Assembly (NCBI GenBank): GCA_003260075.1 | Contig: QLIY01000888.1 | Coordinates: forward strand, 1 to 64,000 | Length of the DNA: 64,000 nt | Source: Phallusia mammillata | Taxonomy: Eukaryota; Chordata; Ascidiacea; Phlebobranchia; Ascidiidae | Direction: 5' to 3' | Shown: positions 45,131-58,573 of the stretch, piece after piece | Layout: the number at the start of each line of letters is the position of its first letter | How positions within the stretch are numbered: position 1 is the stretch's first letter | Translations under genes and position numbers: made by a program | The notes under the pieces: model-generated | What the model saw: only the letters and a program-made list of their open reading frames with translations | Databases searched by the model: none | Told to the model about the DNA's origin: nothing

Positions 45131-48100
45131 CTATCGTGTGCCGATAACAGTATTTCTTCGAAATTCAGATACTCGCTTCACTTTTGGAGGAATAGGGGAA
45201 AATGAAGCACGGCTTGCGGGAAAAGAATCATCGTCGTTCGGTTCAGGGGTAGGTAGTTTGGGTACTGGAGTACGAAGCCTAATGCGTTTGCGGAGGGAAG
45301 ACCTGCATCAACACATACCACAATGAGGTAAAAAGTGCCGTTCAAACGTAATAGTATACGAAAGATTTTGTTAACTTAATAAATGCGGTCTTTGCTATTT
45401 TCTTGTAACTAAACAACATTGCATATACCAGCTTTTATACAATATTGAAGACCACAAAGAACTGGTTTCGTTTTAGAATTTGAACGGTGGTACAAAGCCA
45501 AACAATTTAAAAGCTGTTAATTCTGCACATCATATGTTACATACCCAGGACGTTTTTCAAACTCATATGGTATTGGTACAGATTGCATAGTGGAGGCAGC
45601 AGTTTGCGTCAAAGGTCGTCCAAGCGGCACCTAGTGGCAAAAATAGGCGTTACTATTTTTCCGATTTGTTTTAAACATTAGATAGACCAACCATATCTCT
45701 CTGCGGCTCCAACACTTTTGTATCGTTAAATTTGTTTCGTGACATGTCAAGTGGATTCTGAACAATACTTTCGTGCGTGCTCATAAATAGAGGGATAAAA
45801 GCCATATAATCGATGAACGACACCTAGACGTTGAAATGTGTTAAGATAAACCCGCGTTGAAAGCATTGAGCTTTTGTTTTACCTCTCTGTACATATTAGG
45901 CTCGATTTTTTGCAAGACATAGTCCTCTTGCGTTCGACTTAAGCCTCCAGCGATCAGTTCAATCCTTAAGGAAGTTGCTTTTATGTAATTGGCGCTGCGG
46001 TCGGAGGTCGTGTTCCAGTAGAACATTGCGCGGTAAAGTCCGACCTTTCTCTCCATGTCTGACAGGTCGTTTACTTCCATCCACTGTTTGGTCTGGTCAC
46101 TGTGAATAATCAAATTTCAGTTTATATGCGAATCCAGCATTCGAATATAATTTTGACTCTGACACATATATTGCGTATAACCCAGAGTTGTACCGGACCT
46201 GAAATTAGGTGCGGAACCCGACCCAAACCCGAAAGTACCTGATTGTTTTCAAAAACGAAGCCCAGAATCGGGCCCGAAAGTTGATGCAAATGCGCCCAAA
46301 ATATTGCCATTAAGTTAAGTTAAGTCCGAAACGAGCCGATTTTAGCAAAACGCAAACCCGAACCCGACCCCAAAAGCACAGCGGAAATGCAACTCTGACG
46401 TAAGATAACCATAATATATTTAGCAAAAAGTAGCAAATGCGTTACATAGTTTGTTGAATTTCTTGTAAACTTTATAATAAAGAATGTCGCTTAAGTTGAC
46501 AACAAGTGTTTCAACACAATAAACTTAGCTCAGGCGAGTTGTAAGCGGATCAAACCGGTCCTATTTTTTAAAGCCCAAATTAGGTCCGAAAGTTACATGC
46601 ATTGAAGGAAAATTACGAAACAAATCTGGCTAAGTATGGGGCCCAAATATCAAAAGAAAACTAAAGGAAACTAGCATACTTACTCTAAAACCGATAAAAG
46701 TCTGTCACAGAGGGCTGCAATCACAGCAAACATTTTGAACGTTACCATTGTCGTTTCATCAATTCCTAGTACTTTGAGAATGTAGTTTACTTGCTTGTCG
46801 TTTATGCCCTGAAATATACATATGAAATAATCGTCGCATTTAACAATGCAAATAAATAAATGTTAATTCAAAGGGACAACCTGAATAGCAGCGATCCCAT
46901 CTAGCGCTACCCGAACTTCACTGATATTAATGACATCGTTTTCGTCCTCGTCTTCAACCAAAAAAGCTTTTCCATACGACTCCAGGTGGGCAGGGTTCAC
47001 CAAGCGGTAGTGGGTAATATAGTCGATCATACCCTCTACAAATAAAAATTAAAAGATAATTTTGCAAGTGTCAACTTTTATTGCGACAGTTGAAATTAAG
47101 TGCCAAGTATTGAACTTGGGACACATCGGGTTGATACTGACCCCTCTCGTCAAGATCCACTGCTCCTTCGTCACTTGGGACTACTTGCCGTGGGTCGTCG
47201 TTAAGTGGACACTCGGCCAGCAATCTTTGAAGTCTCGTCTGAACATTTTAACGTTACCAACTTTTAAGCACATAAATTTGTCTACAATCTTGAATCCTAC
47301 ACAAAACTGTCACCACTATGAAAAAGACCCAAAAAATTTAAGAAGAATGGAACGGCTTCTTATCTCCTGATAAGTAGACTTACCTCCATTGCCGAACCTC
47401 CTTTGAGGAAGAGAACCTGTACTCTTCTCGGACCTGTTAAAGGTGTCGATGGTCGTTTTCCTGGAGCTGTCGCTTTTGCTTTTAGTCTCTGCACATTTAT
47501 ATCGTGCAATTTCATTATTAGGTCTAGTATTTAAACCATATTTTGATAACATTTTGCCTCATTCATTTAACATATTTACCTTTTTAACGACTTTTACAAC
47601 ATTTCCTTCCTCGTCAACAAACTCTTCAACGTATTCCTCCTCGTAGCTTTTTTCCATCATTGACTTTTCTTTTTTCTTTTTCTTCTTCTTTGCTTTGTGC
47701 TTGTCTATGTCAAACACCTCTTTGCTGATTTTTCCATCTTTGATTCTTCGGCCGTCTTTTGTAAGACGAATCACTTCTCCGTCTTGATCGTCTGCAAATT
47801 TATAAATATTGTGCAACCTGTAAGTTTAATGTCTTTCAAGTACATTTTCTTCTCATATAAAAACAACTTATTTAAATATTTTATGACATGAAACAGTTTT
47901 TTCATTTCGGCCTTTTTACCTCGTTACAAACATCTACTTAAAGTCCTTAAATCTAAGAAAATAAATTAAAAAGAGACCCAAGCGAAAGACAAAAATGCCC
48001 ACATATTTGACGCGATATCATCTTATCGAGATCGGCACTTCCGACGGAGTCGTACTCGGACTCTGCATCCAATTCATCATCGTCATATACTCTCGCAGTT

Positions 48101-51100
48101 TTATCTTTTTTCTTGCTAACTTTAACCTTGCGTCTGTGGACAGTTCCTGTGGTAGGTATACACAATTTTGTTTTAATATGAAGAAATTGTACCGCCACTT
48201 AAAAAATACACACCATCCTCTTCGAAAACATCCTCGTAAATTGACTGGGCATCACTTTCATCAGAGGATGATGCATCTCCAACTGTTAAAAATGCCAGAA
48301 ACGTTTTTTAAGCAAAAACATCTCGACATTGATTACTGGACGCAAGTTCACACTCAAACTTTCGCACAAATTCATTTCTTACGTTTTCCTTTTCTCTTTG
48401 CTTTGTCCTTCTTCTTTTTCTTCTTGCGGAATGGATCACTGGGATCGAATTCTTCCGATTCCAACGAAGATGATTCCGAATCGGAACCTCCCGCCTCGCC
48501 CCTTTTGGCTCGATCTTTCTTTTTTCGTTCTCGTCTATGAGACTTCTTATTCCAGGGATCATTCCTAGCAATTAAAAAAATCGTATGTGAAACTTTTCAA
48601 GTAATCAAAAACATTGTCAGGTAAATATCGCTGATTAGATGCCCTGACTTACGGATCATCATAACCAATATCCCGGTCGTCTGTCTTGCGACTTTTGTCA
48701 AGGATTTTTCTTCTTGCCCCGCGGTCGTATTTCANTTCGTTCTCGTCTATGAGACTTCTTATTCCAGGGATCATTCCTAGCAATTAAAAAAATCGTATGT
48801 GAAACTTTTCAAGTAATCAAAAACATTGTCAGGTAAATATCGCTGATTAGATGCCCTGACTTACGGATCATCATAACCAATATCCCGGTCGTCTGTCTTG
48901 CGACTTTTGTCAAGGATTTTTCTTCTTGCCCCGCGGTCGTATTTCACAGCTGTACGTCCGTCGCCGAAACTATCATCATCTGACGACGAAGATACGTAAT
49001 CCTTTCCTTCTCTGTTTCGACGTCTAAAATAATAAAAAAAATGGAAAGCACTGTACAATTAATACAACATGGACTCACTATTATAAAAAATGCCATGCTT
49101 ACGTTTATTAAAACGATTATTGTTAAAAATAAACGTTTTTTTTTTCAAAAAAAAATGACTTCAGCTTATTTGCAACTCCACTCGCAATGTTTTTAACGTG
49201 TTTTCATGATCTAAATTTTATAATTTATTTTCTTCTAACCTTTCCTTTCTTCTTTCTTTCTTTTCAACATATCTTTCGTATTCCTCTCTCTGCTCACGAC
49301 GTTTCTCCTGACGAGCAATTTTATCCTGTCGTCGCCGCTCATACATTTTGCGTTCCTTTTTCGACATCTTGGCCATGCGCCCACTGGAGGCCTCGGAACT
49401 AAGATCGCTGGAGTCAGAACTTGGAGGTCGGGGTGGACGTTTTTTCTTCTTGTCACGACGGCGCCGGTCACGTGAATCCATGCTCGAGTCGCTGTCCGAA
49501 TCGTCATAATATCTGTCATACATACAAATAAAGCATTATGCACATGACAAAAGCTATATACAAACGATTTGATATAAAAATGTCAAAAACTAGAATAGTG
49601 GTTTTCCTATATATTGCCAGTTTATATATACCATATCATATTTAACGATGTATCACATATACCATTTACTATATTTATAATGGATATATATTTGGCACCT
49701 ACATTTCATTGGGTCCCTATCTTTTTCCTAGCACTTTATAACATAATTGTTTCTGCAAGCATAATCTAATGGGTCCCCACACATATGCATATGCGAATTG
49801 GTAACAGTAAAAATAGGGCACAATCATTGTTAGATATTTACCAATTTACTATAGACATCATTTGATCTACACATAAGATTGTTTTTGCAAGCAAAAACGA
49901 ATGGGTCCCCACACGCGCGTTTGTGCGGATTTACGGTAAACAAACATCCTGGTTATTTTTAGATTCTTAAGGAAAAACTTAACCAACTTTAGTCTTAACC
50001 CAACTTTAAAAGTTTTGTCCGTATTCTTTTTGCATCATTATTGTCATATATATAATTACAAAAAAACAGTAAATAAGAACAGGATCAATACTTTCAATTT
50101 ATTCTCATGGTTTGACCTTGATATTGTCGTTCAAGGTCGGTTTTTAAACACAATTTTCCAAAAGTGAAAATGTGTTTGATAACTTAATAAAACGACATAG
50201 CATAGCTGCGCAAAAACAGCTGATATCTAATCACCAACACGACTGTCTCGTAAAACGTCCGGCGGACGTCAAGCTGAGCACTCCCGCTGCATTCACCCGC
50301 CTTAATCGTAAACAAGTGAATTACTCCCTTGAGAGTTGAGACTTCTATCTGACTGACAGTGTACACATATTATGGGCTGTAAAAGTAACTATTTGGCCGA
50401 TTAAGGCAAATTTTTAAATACTAAACGAATAACCTACTGCAAACAATTGTTTAACATTTCAGCACATTAGGGCTTGTATTTCTGGCCTAAAACTTATTAT
50501 TTTGGGGTTTAAGGGGTAAAAATGGGTGAATCCAATAAAAAGTTACAAAATTCTTTAGAATAGCTTACATTGCACCAACCAACAAAGCATGAAACCCTCA
50601 GATTATGTACTTGGGTCAGTACAGCCGTTTTTAATTTTTTTGTTTTGGGGGCCTGTGGGTGAACCGCTGGGTCGTTTGGGGTCAAACTTTAGGAGGATCA
50701 AATTCGGAACAATAACTAACATCTGTGCAAATTTGAATAAATTTAAAGCACTTTTTTTTGACCAAACGCAATTAACAAACCAGTGTTAGATAGAAACGAA
50801 TATTTTGGGGGTTTAAGGGGTGAAAATGGGTAAATCTTTTTTTAAGGTACAAAATTCTTTGAAATACCTTATATTGCACCAAAANAAGCATATAACTCCT
50901 AAATGAAGTACTTTAGCAAGTATAGCCGTTTTAACGTTTTGGGGGGGCCGTGGGTGAACCGAGAGATCCAACGGGGTCAAAATTCACATGGACCATCTTT
51001 AGACCAATATCTATAATGTGTGTAAATTTGAAAAAGTTTAAACCATTCTTTCTTGACCAAAACGTGGGAACAAATCTGCGTTAGAAAGAAAAAAAGAAAA

Positions 51101-52756
51101 AAGAAAAAAGAAAAAAGAAAAAAGAAAAAAGAAAAAAGAAAAAAGAAAAAAGAAAAAAAATATAGACAAAAACAATATGTGTCCCCTTCAGGGAAGGGGA
51201 CCCATAATAACATGAAAACATTTTAAAAAAAGGTGGATAAACTCTTCTTCTCAGGACAAAAATTAGGTTACCGGTCTCTGCGCCGTCGGTGACGATCTCT
51301 TCTTTTTGATGGTTTTTCGTCTCCAGCAGAACTTTCTTCTGTGCTTGTCGAATAACGTCGACGTCGCCGGTCTGAAGACAATAAACTTTATTTTCGTACT
51401 CATACTACCCCAAATTTAGCAATCCTACCCTTTTTCCCCTTGTCCTTTCGTCTGCCCCTTCTTCGATCTCTGTCATCGTATGAATCTGAATCCGAGCTAT
51501 CGTCAGAATCTGCATTTACATAATAGGAGGTAAATGTCATTACGTTTTAAAATGTTCACTTTCACGTTTTGCTGAATATAAACAAAACAAAACAACACAT
51601 GTACATTCTTTTAAGAAAAAACCTTGTCGTACATTTTCTGCGATGACGTCTTCGTCGTGGCCTTGAATCATCCGTCGATGTCGTGTAGTCTGACGAACTG
51701 TCGTCACTGTAACGACGTCGATGACGCCGACCTTTACGTCGGTGGTGACGTCGGGATCTATTAAAATTAATTTATGTAACAACGCATTAAGACGTTTGAG
51801 ATCAAACTTTGTATACCTTGATGATTCATCTGATTCTGAGTCACTGTGCCGTCTTCTCCTTCTCCTGTGCCTCCGATGTCGACTTCTTCTGCTATCATCC
51901 GATCCGGATCGGGAATCTTCCGACGAATAATGACGTCGATGTCTGCGACGGTGACGTTTTTTGCTCCGACTTCTCTATTGAAACGATAGGACCCAACAAA
52001 TTGGTATTTCTCTAGTTATTGATTGTACTGAAAGGCTAGAGTCTGTTTTATTCAATAAAACTTACGGACGAATAATCAGAGGAATATTCTGAATCTGAAT
52101 GGTCGTCACCACGGCGATGATGGCGCCGATGTCGTCTTCTTGGTCGACTTTCATCCGAATCATATGATTCCGAAGAACTTCTGATGGTGAAATTTATGAT
52201 TTTGTGAAGACAAGGTCACGTATAAATTTAGTAAATAACAAATTTGCACGTATTGACCTTCTTCTTCGGTGTCTTCTGTGTTTCTTTTTTCGACCTCGTC
52301 TTGACCCCGCATCTGCCCCGCTATCGATCGTTCCACTTTCGTCGCTATCAGAATAACTTCGGCGTCGGTGACGACGATGTCTACGTCCTGAAATAGAAAA
52401 TAACTTTGCAAAAGTGAAGAACAACTTCATTACGTAATTGCAAAAACAAATCACCGCATCTAAAGCCTGCAACTTTTCGGTATTATTTGTTTTTAAAATT
52501 TTCACGAGTTTTGCACAAATAAAGCGCAGACTTTAGCTGCTGTGATTTTTGTATTTTGTTGTTAGCTAAGCACAACTTTAAAAGCGAGCGGAACGGGAAA
52601 AGTCGCAGGCTCGATGCAACGCTCGTTGAGGGTTGAGCGGAGTGATACATTCATTGAATGTAACACAGCAAAGCAACATTCCAAAGAAGTGTTGCTCGAC
52701 GATAAATTATCACTCACTCCTGCTTCCGCGATCATCGTCGCTATAATCATCGCTGT

Positions 52757-52830
<74 letters not shown>

Positions 52831-53570
52831 TCTTGTCGCGCTTTTTGCGCCTTCTCCGCGGCCGACTGTCCTCTGAGCCGCTGTAGTCAGATGACATCGA
52901 TCCATATGAGTCATCATCACGTCGGTGGCGCCTATGTCGCGAGCCGTGGCGCCTTCCGCGACGTTTCTTTTTACGACCACCCGCACTATCTCCAGAATCT
53001 GATCCACTGTCATAATCACTGTACGATGAGCCCCGTCGGCCTTTTCTTCGCCCATGTTTGTCTTTGCGACGTCTGTGTCTTCTGTGACCACGGCTGCCGT
53101 CGTCATCTGACATATCGTCACTTCCGTAATCCGATCTATCGCCTCGGTGGCGCCGTCTGTCGCGTCGGCGTCTACTGCGATGACGTGAATGTCGTGAGTC
53201 GTCGGAGCGGTAACTTCCGTCGCTCGACCGGCTTCCGCTGCCTCGCCGGCGATGGCGATCTCTCCTTCTTCGATGCCGACCATCACCACCGCCACCATCT
53301 TCGTCGCTGTAGCTGTCTTCATCGGAGTAGCGTCCGCGATCTCTGTGTTTACCTTGGCGGCGGCGACGGTGACGCTTGTCGTCGTCGGACGCATAATCTT
53401 CGTCGTCGGAATCGTGTCTGCCTTTTCCTCTTCTATGTTTGTCTTTTCTGTGTCGTCGGCCACCACCTCCTCGTTCGTCATCACTGTAACCGTCGGAATC
53501 TGAATCTCCGTGCCGCCCTTTGCGACCCTTCCTACGGCGGCTGCCTTTCTTCGCACCACCGTCGGTGTAC

Positions 53571-53646
<76 letters not shown>

Positions 53647-54091
53647 TCGTCTCCACCGTCACCACGTTTGCCTTTTTGACGATGCTTACGACTTTTGTGG
53701 TGTCCACCTCCGCTTTGGTCGCTGTCAGCAGAGTCAGTTGCTGAACCCTTGCGCCCCTTCCTTCCCTTTTTCTTCTTTTTATGTCCACCTTCATCCCCTC
53801 CCGAATCTTCACTGTCGTCATCACGATTGTGACGACCCCCTTTTTTCTTTCCTTTTCCCTTTCGTTTTCCACCTCCTTCTCCTTGACTTTCCTCCGATAA
53901 ACTTCCGTCCCGAGAAGTGCGTTTTCCTTTCCTTCGCCCTTTACCACGCCGTCTACTTCCGCTATAGTCGCTTTGATCATCATCATCATAGTTCTTGCCT
54001 TTTCCCTTCCCTCGTTTGCCCTTTTTCTTTCCCCCGCCGCGACTGTCTCCAGAATCATAACTTCCGTCCGCCGATTTTTTGCGTCTACCAC

Positions 54092-54154
<63 letters not shown>

Positions 54155-57100
54155 TTTCCTTTCCGCGTTCCTTCATCAGAATAATCGCTCTCTTCGCCAC
54201 CTTTGCCTCCTTTTCCTCGGCGGCCCTTTTTCTTTTTACCCAACTCACTTCCATAATCAGAGCCGTCTGAATCAGCTCCTTTGTGCCGGCCACGTTGTTT
54301 TCTGCCACGCGATACCGAGGCACCGCTCGATGCATCGCTTGCACTGCCTTTTCCACGAGCCCTACGCCTTTCCCGGTCCTTGCTCGTTTTACTATAGTCA
54401 CTATCCCTACGACCCTTACGATATCCGTCGCTGTCGCTGTCATCGCCTCCGCGTCGTCGTCTCCGTCGCTCCCTGGCTTCTGTGTCGCTGAAGGCAAGAC
54501 CCGAATCCGCTCTATCACTTTCTTCCTCTGATTCTCGGTCACGATCTCCTTTTTTCCGGTGACGTCTCTGGTAAGCTTTCTGGGGAAAACGTACACACAA
54601 TAAAACATACAATTAATATTGCGAAATGTATTGCGTTTTAAATTTCGTTGCGCCCACCTGTATGTTTTCTGCGTCTGTAATGCTTATGGGATCACCGAAT
54701 TCATCAAGAAGGACATTACCTTCCTCGTCAATCGCAACGTTGTCGGCACCCACCGATTTTACGTCCCACGTATCCAGCATATCGGCGTCCTCCTCCTACA
54801 GCGCATTTTACAATATCCCCAATAGTCAACACATAGGTATGAAATGTTAAAATACAAACCGATAAACCCATTTGCATCGCTAGTTTTTGCTTTAAACGTT
54901 GTTTCGCCGAGTCTGTTGCTCGGGACGCAGGATCGTTGAGAAGCATCATGTCGTTGTAAACATCCTCGGAAACGTATTGATACTTTTCAACCTTTCTTCC
55001 ACTGCTTGTGCGCACAAAAGTTTTGATACGGCGTTCTCCTATAACCAACGCACATGTTAATTACAAACATTTGTCAATTCTTTATGTTACACTTTTTAAG
55101 TAGTTTATGAAGCTACGCTGTGACAACCACAGCCGAATTTTGCCTATCAGTAAGTTTCTATTGAAGTTCACTAACTATATATGCATTCAATCTTTACACC
55201 GAATACTTCTCAGAAGCAACTGTCTAAAGTGCATTATTGTGCAATAACGTAGTTTTGGACTTCCAAGTTACGATAATTCCAAACAATAAACTTACTTGTT
55301 CCGTCCTTGTTGACTCTCCATGCGAGTTTTTCCGAGAAGATTGCTTTCTGTTGCTTGCGAATAAACATAAGCTGCTTTTCTTCCTCTTCCTTTGCCTTTT
55401 CAATCAGTTGCCGAACGAACCAGTAACTGTGCCTGTATCCACCCCCAATCCTATCACGTATAGATTAAATTGATATTTCTAGAAAGTAGATTCCTTACAG
55501 CTTACAGAGTTTAATTTAAAGATATCATATTTCAGAACGAAAATGTATTTACCATATGGGTATTGATAATGTTAGTAAGATGTAGTTGTCTAAACACATG
55601 TAATGGTTTGTGGTACGGGGGGGGGGCATTTACCATATGGGTATTGATTATGTTAGTAAGATGTAGTTGTCTAAACACATGTAATGGTTTGTGGTACTAT
55701 CAAATGTCTATCTGTTATTCTATAAGATGTTTTTGCTTTTATCACGTGCATGATTTTACTTCGACACCACAAATTGAGCTTTTGGGCCATGTTTTTAACT
55801 TTACTTTTCACTTCGGTTGTGGCTACTATTGTTTCGAACAGCCTAATCCATACCGGGTTGTTGGCAATATCGGTAGGGTTAATCATACATAAGCACCGAC
55901 CTAATGTACTTTGTTGTCTCGCATTTCGAGTGGTCAAGATGAAGCGCACAACGCCAACACTCCTCTGGGTTCTTTTCAACCTTTTTCAACGCCGAGGGAC
56001 GTTTCAGCGGAATAGCGTTTATCTTGGTTGGACTTCGTCGAGCAGCTGCGGTGCCAGGAGGTGAGGCTGACAAGGGGGGTGCCGAAACAAAACCGCGATA
56101 TTCAACCGTTCGCTCCCCCCTAGATGCCTGTCAAGGGTGAATTTCAAAATTGTGAACGATGTCTTTGTTTGACACATCTAGGCTTATTGATGTTGTACAA
56201 GATATAAAAGCAAACTGTATGTTTAATAACGGGTGGCCTCGCTTTGTGCTTCAGATTGACAAGGTTACCGACGCACCTAATCATTGGGAATATGATCTGC
56301 TTTGCGGGGCGTCAAAAGCCGAGCGGCTTTTGTAACGAAGCCTTTCGTCGCGCGGCGAAACAATGCTACGTTCCATATTTAGAGACCACATTTTCTTGCT
56401 ATTATCTTTACAACAGAACCATAAAGGTGTTTTATATACAACATAACAATAAGTTAAAATGTTTTTTGTTGAACACATTTGATTTGTAGAAAATAATTAA
56501 ATGTATCTTCTCTATCCACGATGGCAGGTAAGGATTTTGAAATTTTCAACAGTCACTTTAAAAAAAACAGAATTTCTGTCACACAAAACATGCCAAAAAC
56601 AATAGAAGAACGGCATTATTTGTACAATTACATCATAACGACGTAAACAACAGGCCACATTCAGCTAATCAAACGACCGCGAGACTATGTTAAAGCTATC
56701 TGTTTACGAAAAGCTTGTTTGTGATTCGGTTTACATGAGGCGCCAAAGGTTGTTCCTGTAGCTCTCACTATACAAGTGGACAATGTTACAAAGGCAAGTA
56801 AACATACGATGTGTCAGAACGACAACACAAACGTAAATCTGCTTTGTATCGTTGTACACAATATGGGAGACAAGAGACATAAAAACATGTCCATACCCAC
56901 CCACACTGACGGGTGTATCGCGGGCAACCGTTCGGTGTCTTCCAAGGTGCTGCGAACAAAATAAGGCGGCAAACCCGCATGACTGAAAGACGATTCTGGC
57001 CTGGCTGATGTGACTTGATTGTACGTTCCTAAAAAAAAACTTATTTCGACCATAGCAAAATATAGTCTACAATAAATCAAACGTGTAACGCATGCCTTGA

Positions 57101-57833
57101 GACAAGCCCGGGAATCTTGCTGTATATGAGGTTGTTGTGGTTTGTTGGTAAACCTCAAGGACGCTTGCGCCGTCTTGGTTAGCAAGGCGCGGAAGAGAAA
57201 GGTCCCGGCCCTCTCTAGGTATGGCAGCCATTTCTCCGTACTCTCTGCACAAAATTGCAAACAAAAAACATTTCAGTCATACCGTTAACTGATAAACACA
57301 TACTCGGTAGTGTGGTAAAGAGTCGAAGAGCATCTGGCTCCAACTTCTCTTTGCTGGTCGGGAGCACCGATAACGGGACTACTTCTGGGTGCACTAGGCT
57401 GTGGGGGCTGGTTGCTGAACGCAGACAAAAAGCGGTTAGCCGTAAATGTAGTGCTTTGCTCAGTGCTTTTGACCGCCGAACGAGTTCGACGTCTGACTAT
57501 TCGCGGGCTACTTTCCGATGTAACCAAGCGTTTTACTACAAAGCCATCGTCGCTTCTGTAACCAGTATCACTGCGAATCCGCTGGGGAGTGGAACCATCA
57601 GTTTTTAATCCTTTGTTGCCCCGACTTGGTGGAATAGGCGGCTTGCTGTCGTTTTCTAACAACGTCGAAACTGTCGCACCTGTGATCCCAAGTGAAACTG
57701 AATTGGTATTCGTTGCTGCGTCAGAGGTCGTCTTTCGCACAAAAGCCCTCTTGCTCTTATTTTCCTTATGCGAGTCCACTTTTCCCGACTCGTAATTGTC
57801 TGCCGCTGAGTCTTTCTTTGACCTGAATACCAT
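45131..57833 (-). CDS. Very large Arg/Ser/Asp/Lys-rich protein with C-terminal EF-hand-like region, about 2000 aa
   Basis: I do not recognise a named family. I join about 28 exons. The N-terminus MVFRSKKDS (57833; a further upstream exon is possible) is followed by a disordered Ser/Thr region, CWRCALHLDHSKC, a helical segment (YWFVRQLIEKAKEEEEKQL), acidic VAIDEEGNVLLDEFGD, then about 900 residues of alternating (K/R)n and S/D clusters interrupted by polyproline runs. The C-terminal 400 residues are globular: an EF-hand-like loop DEDENDVINISE inside HLESYGKAFLVEDEDEND, then FKMFAVIAALCDRLL and EVNDLSDMERKVGLYRAMF, ending GTR before TAG 45131. Possible homes are an RS-type nuclear protein or a flagellar/cytoskeletal calcium-binding protein; neither is shown. 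The reading frame breaks at three long G runs and at a duplicated exon near the N at 48735. Confidence 0.7.
46183..46397. mobile_element. CAGAGTTG-ended miniature, intronic
   Basis: Ends CAGAGTTG and CAACTCTG with internal runs of ACCCGACCC. Same family as 7500-7762. No clear target duplication. It lies in the intron between exons 46684-46808 and 45883-46099. Confidence 0.6.
48524..48946. repeat. 211-nt duplication around N (48735)
   Basis: 48524-48734 and 48736-48946 are the same 211 nt. It splits and repeats the ends of two exons of the large gene. Like the XRCC4 case this is an unmerged overlap; the gene model is continuous if one copy is skipped. Confidence 0.85.
50497..51092. repeat. 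Two tandem copies of a 300-bp intronic sequence
   Basis: About 50497-50797 and 50800-51092 share GGGGTTTAAGGGGT, CCGTGGGTGAACCG-type and CTTGACCAAA landmarks with many differences, so the duplication is old. A single N at 50885 lies in the second. Confidence 0.7.
51087..51160. repeat. (AGAAAAA)n microsatellite
   Basis: Ten or so 7-bp units in an intron of the large gene. Confidence 0.85.
52757..52828. repeat. G72 run inside coding exon
   Basis: Read as polyproline on the minus strand. The frame before the run does not match the frame after it (SDDYSDDDRGSR), so its length is wrong or it is not real. Confidence 0.8.
53573..53645. repeat. G73 run inside coding exon
   Basis: Separates the segments ending KRGDGGDD and beginning YTDGGAKKGSRRRKG, which are in different frames. 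Confidence 0.8.
54094..54151. repeat. G58 run inside coding exon
   Basis: Separates the segment ending RKGKG from RGRRKKSADGS; the two frames differ by one base. Confidence 0.8.
55551..55697. repeat. Direct repeats flanking G10 (55617-55626)
   Basis: A 66-nt sequence containing GTAAGATGTAGTTGTC is repeated on both sides of the G run in an intron of the large gene. Confidence 0.8.
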
Positions 57834-58158
57834 CTCCAATTCGATTAGATCAAAGTTTATGAATCGCACACTTCACATTTCCAGCAACCCGGAACGACTT
57901 AGCGGATCGCCTGTCACATTTGAAAGTCGATCCCGAGTCAGATATCTCGTCCGCGCATACCGACATAATCAGCACAGAATTGCTGGTACCCGGCCCACCA
58001 GCCTACAGTGCAGAACGTTTGTAATTTATTTTCCAGAACGGGGAATTTGTATAATTTTTTCTAATCCGAACATTCTTGTCTTCGCTACACCAAATGTCGA
58101 CGTGTTTGATGTTTCTGGAACGCTATAAGGTTTTTAATTTGGCAAATGCATGTAGAAT

Positions 58159-58501
58159 GTCTATGTAGTTGTTTGCGAGGTATTTATTGGCAGCAGGCAG
58201 GGAACATAATTTAATAAATTGAGATTGTACACAAAACCCCGTTTGTGCACATACATATCTCTTATGACGTGATGTAGCCTATGGTTTGGAGATTTAACAT
58301 GACTGAAAATGACCGACAGGTTGGTATGGGGGGGGGGGTCTATGTAGTTGTTTGCGAGGTATTTATTGGCAGCAGGCAAGGAACATAATTTCATAAATTG
58401 AGATTGTACACAAAAACCCGTTTGTGCACATACATATCTCTTATGACGTGATGTATGGTTTGGAGATTTAACATGACTGAAAATGACCGACAGGTTGGTA
58501 T
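58159..58501. repeat. Direct repeats flanking G11 (58328-58338)
   Basis: About 165 nt beginning TCTATGTAGTTGTTTGCGAG is present before and after the G run with small differences. Confidence 0.8.
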
Positions 58502-58573
58502 TGTTTTGTGACACGCCAGAAAAATGACGTCACGGCAATCTGGTAAAGGTGTGATGATGTAATCTTTTTTTTA

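Larger units (their letters stand above)
45131..52387 (-). other. Exon map of the large gene, 3' half
   Basis: 52258-52387, 52066-52180, 51817-51974, 51633-51757, 51429-51509, 51272-51371, 49240-49512, 48865-49023, 48383-48564, 48214-48282, 48003-48146, 47580-47791, 47384-47488, 47142-47238, 46881-47035, 46684-46808, 45883-46099, 45692-45823, 45545-45630 and 45131-45302. All phases join. For exon 47384-47488 the correct frame is RLKAKATAPGKRPSTP, not the longest ORF over it. The intron 49513-51271 is the largest of this half. Confidence 0.72.
52718..57833 (-). other. Exon map of the large gene, 5' half
   Basis: 57304-57833, 57090-57244 (donor GTTACA, weak), 56897-57028, 55901-56066, 55296-55450, 54860-55038, 54658-54795 and 52718-54579. 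The last is the 1.86-kb charged exon that contains the three G runs; its end AGG-A joins GA-CGT of the next exon. Phases agree at every junction listed. The weakest junction is 57090 to 57028. Confidence 0.62.

Noticed and set aside
52614-54531. Plus-strand ORFs with long polyglycine
   Set aside because: Antisense of the charged exon of the large gene; polyglycine comes only from the G runs.
57796-58128. 110-aa plus-strand ORF
   Set aside because: It overlaps the first modelled exon of the large minus-strand gene and its flank; no recognisable features.
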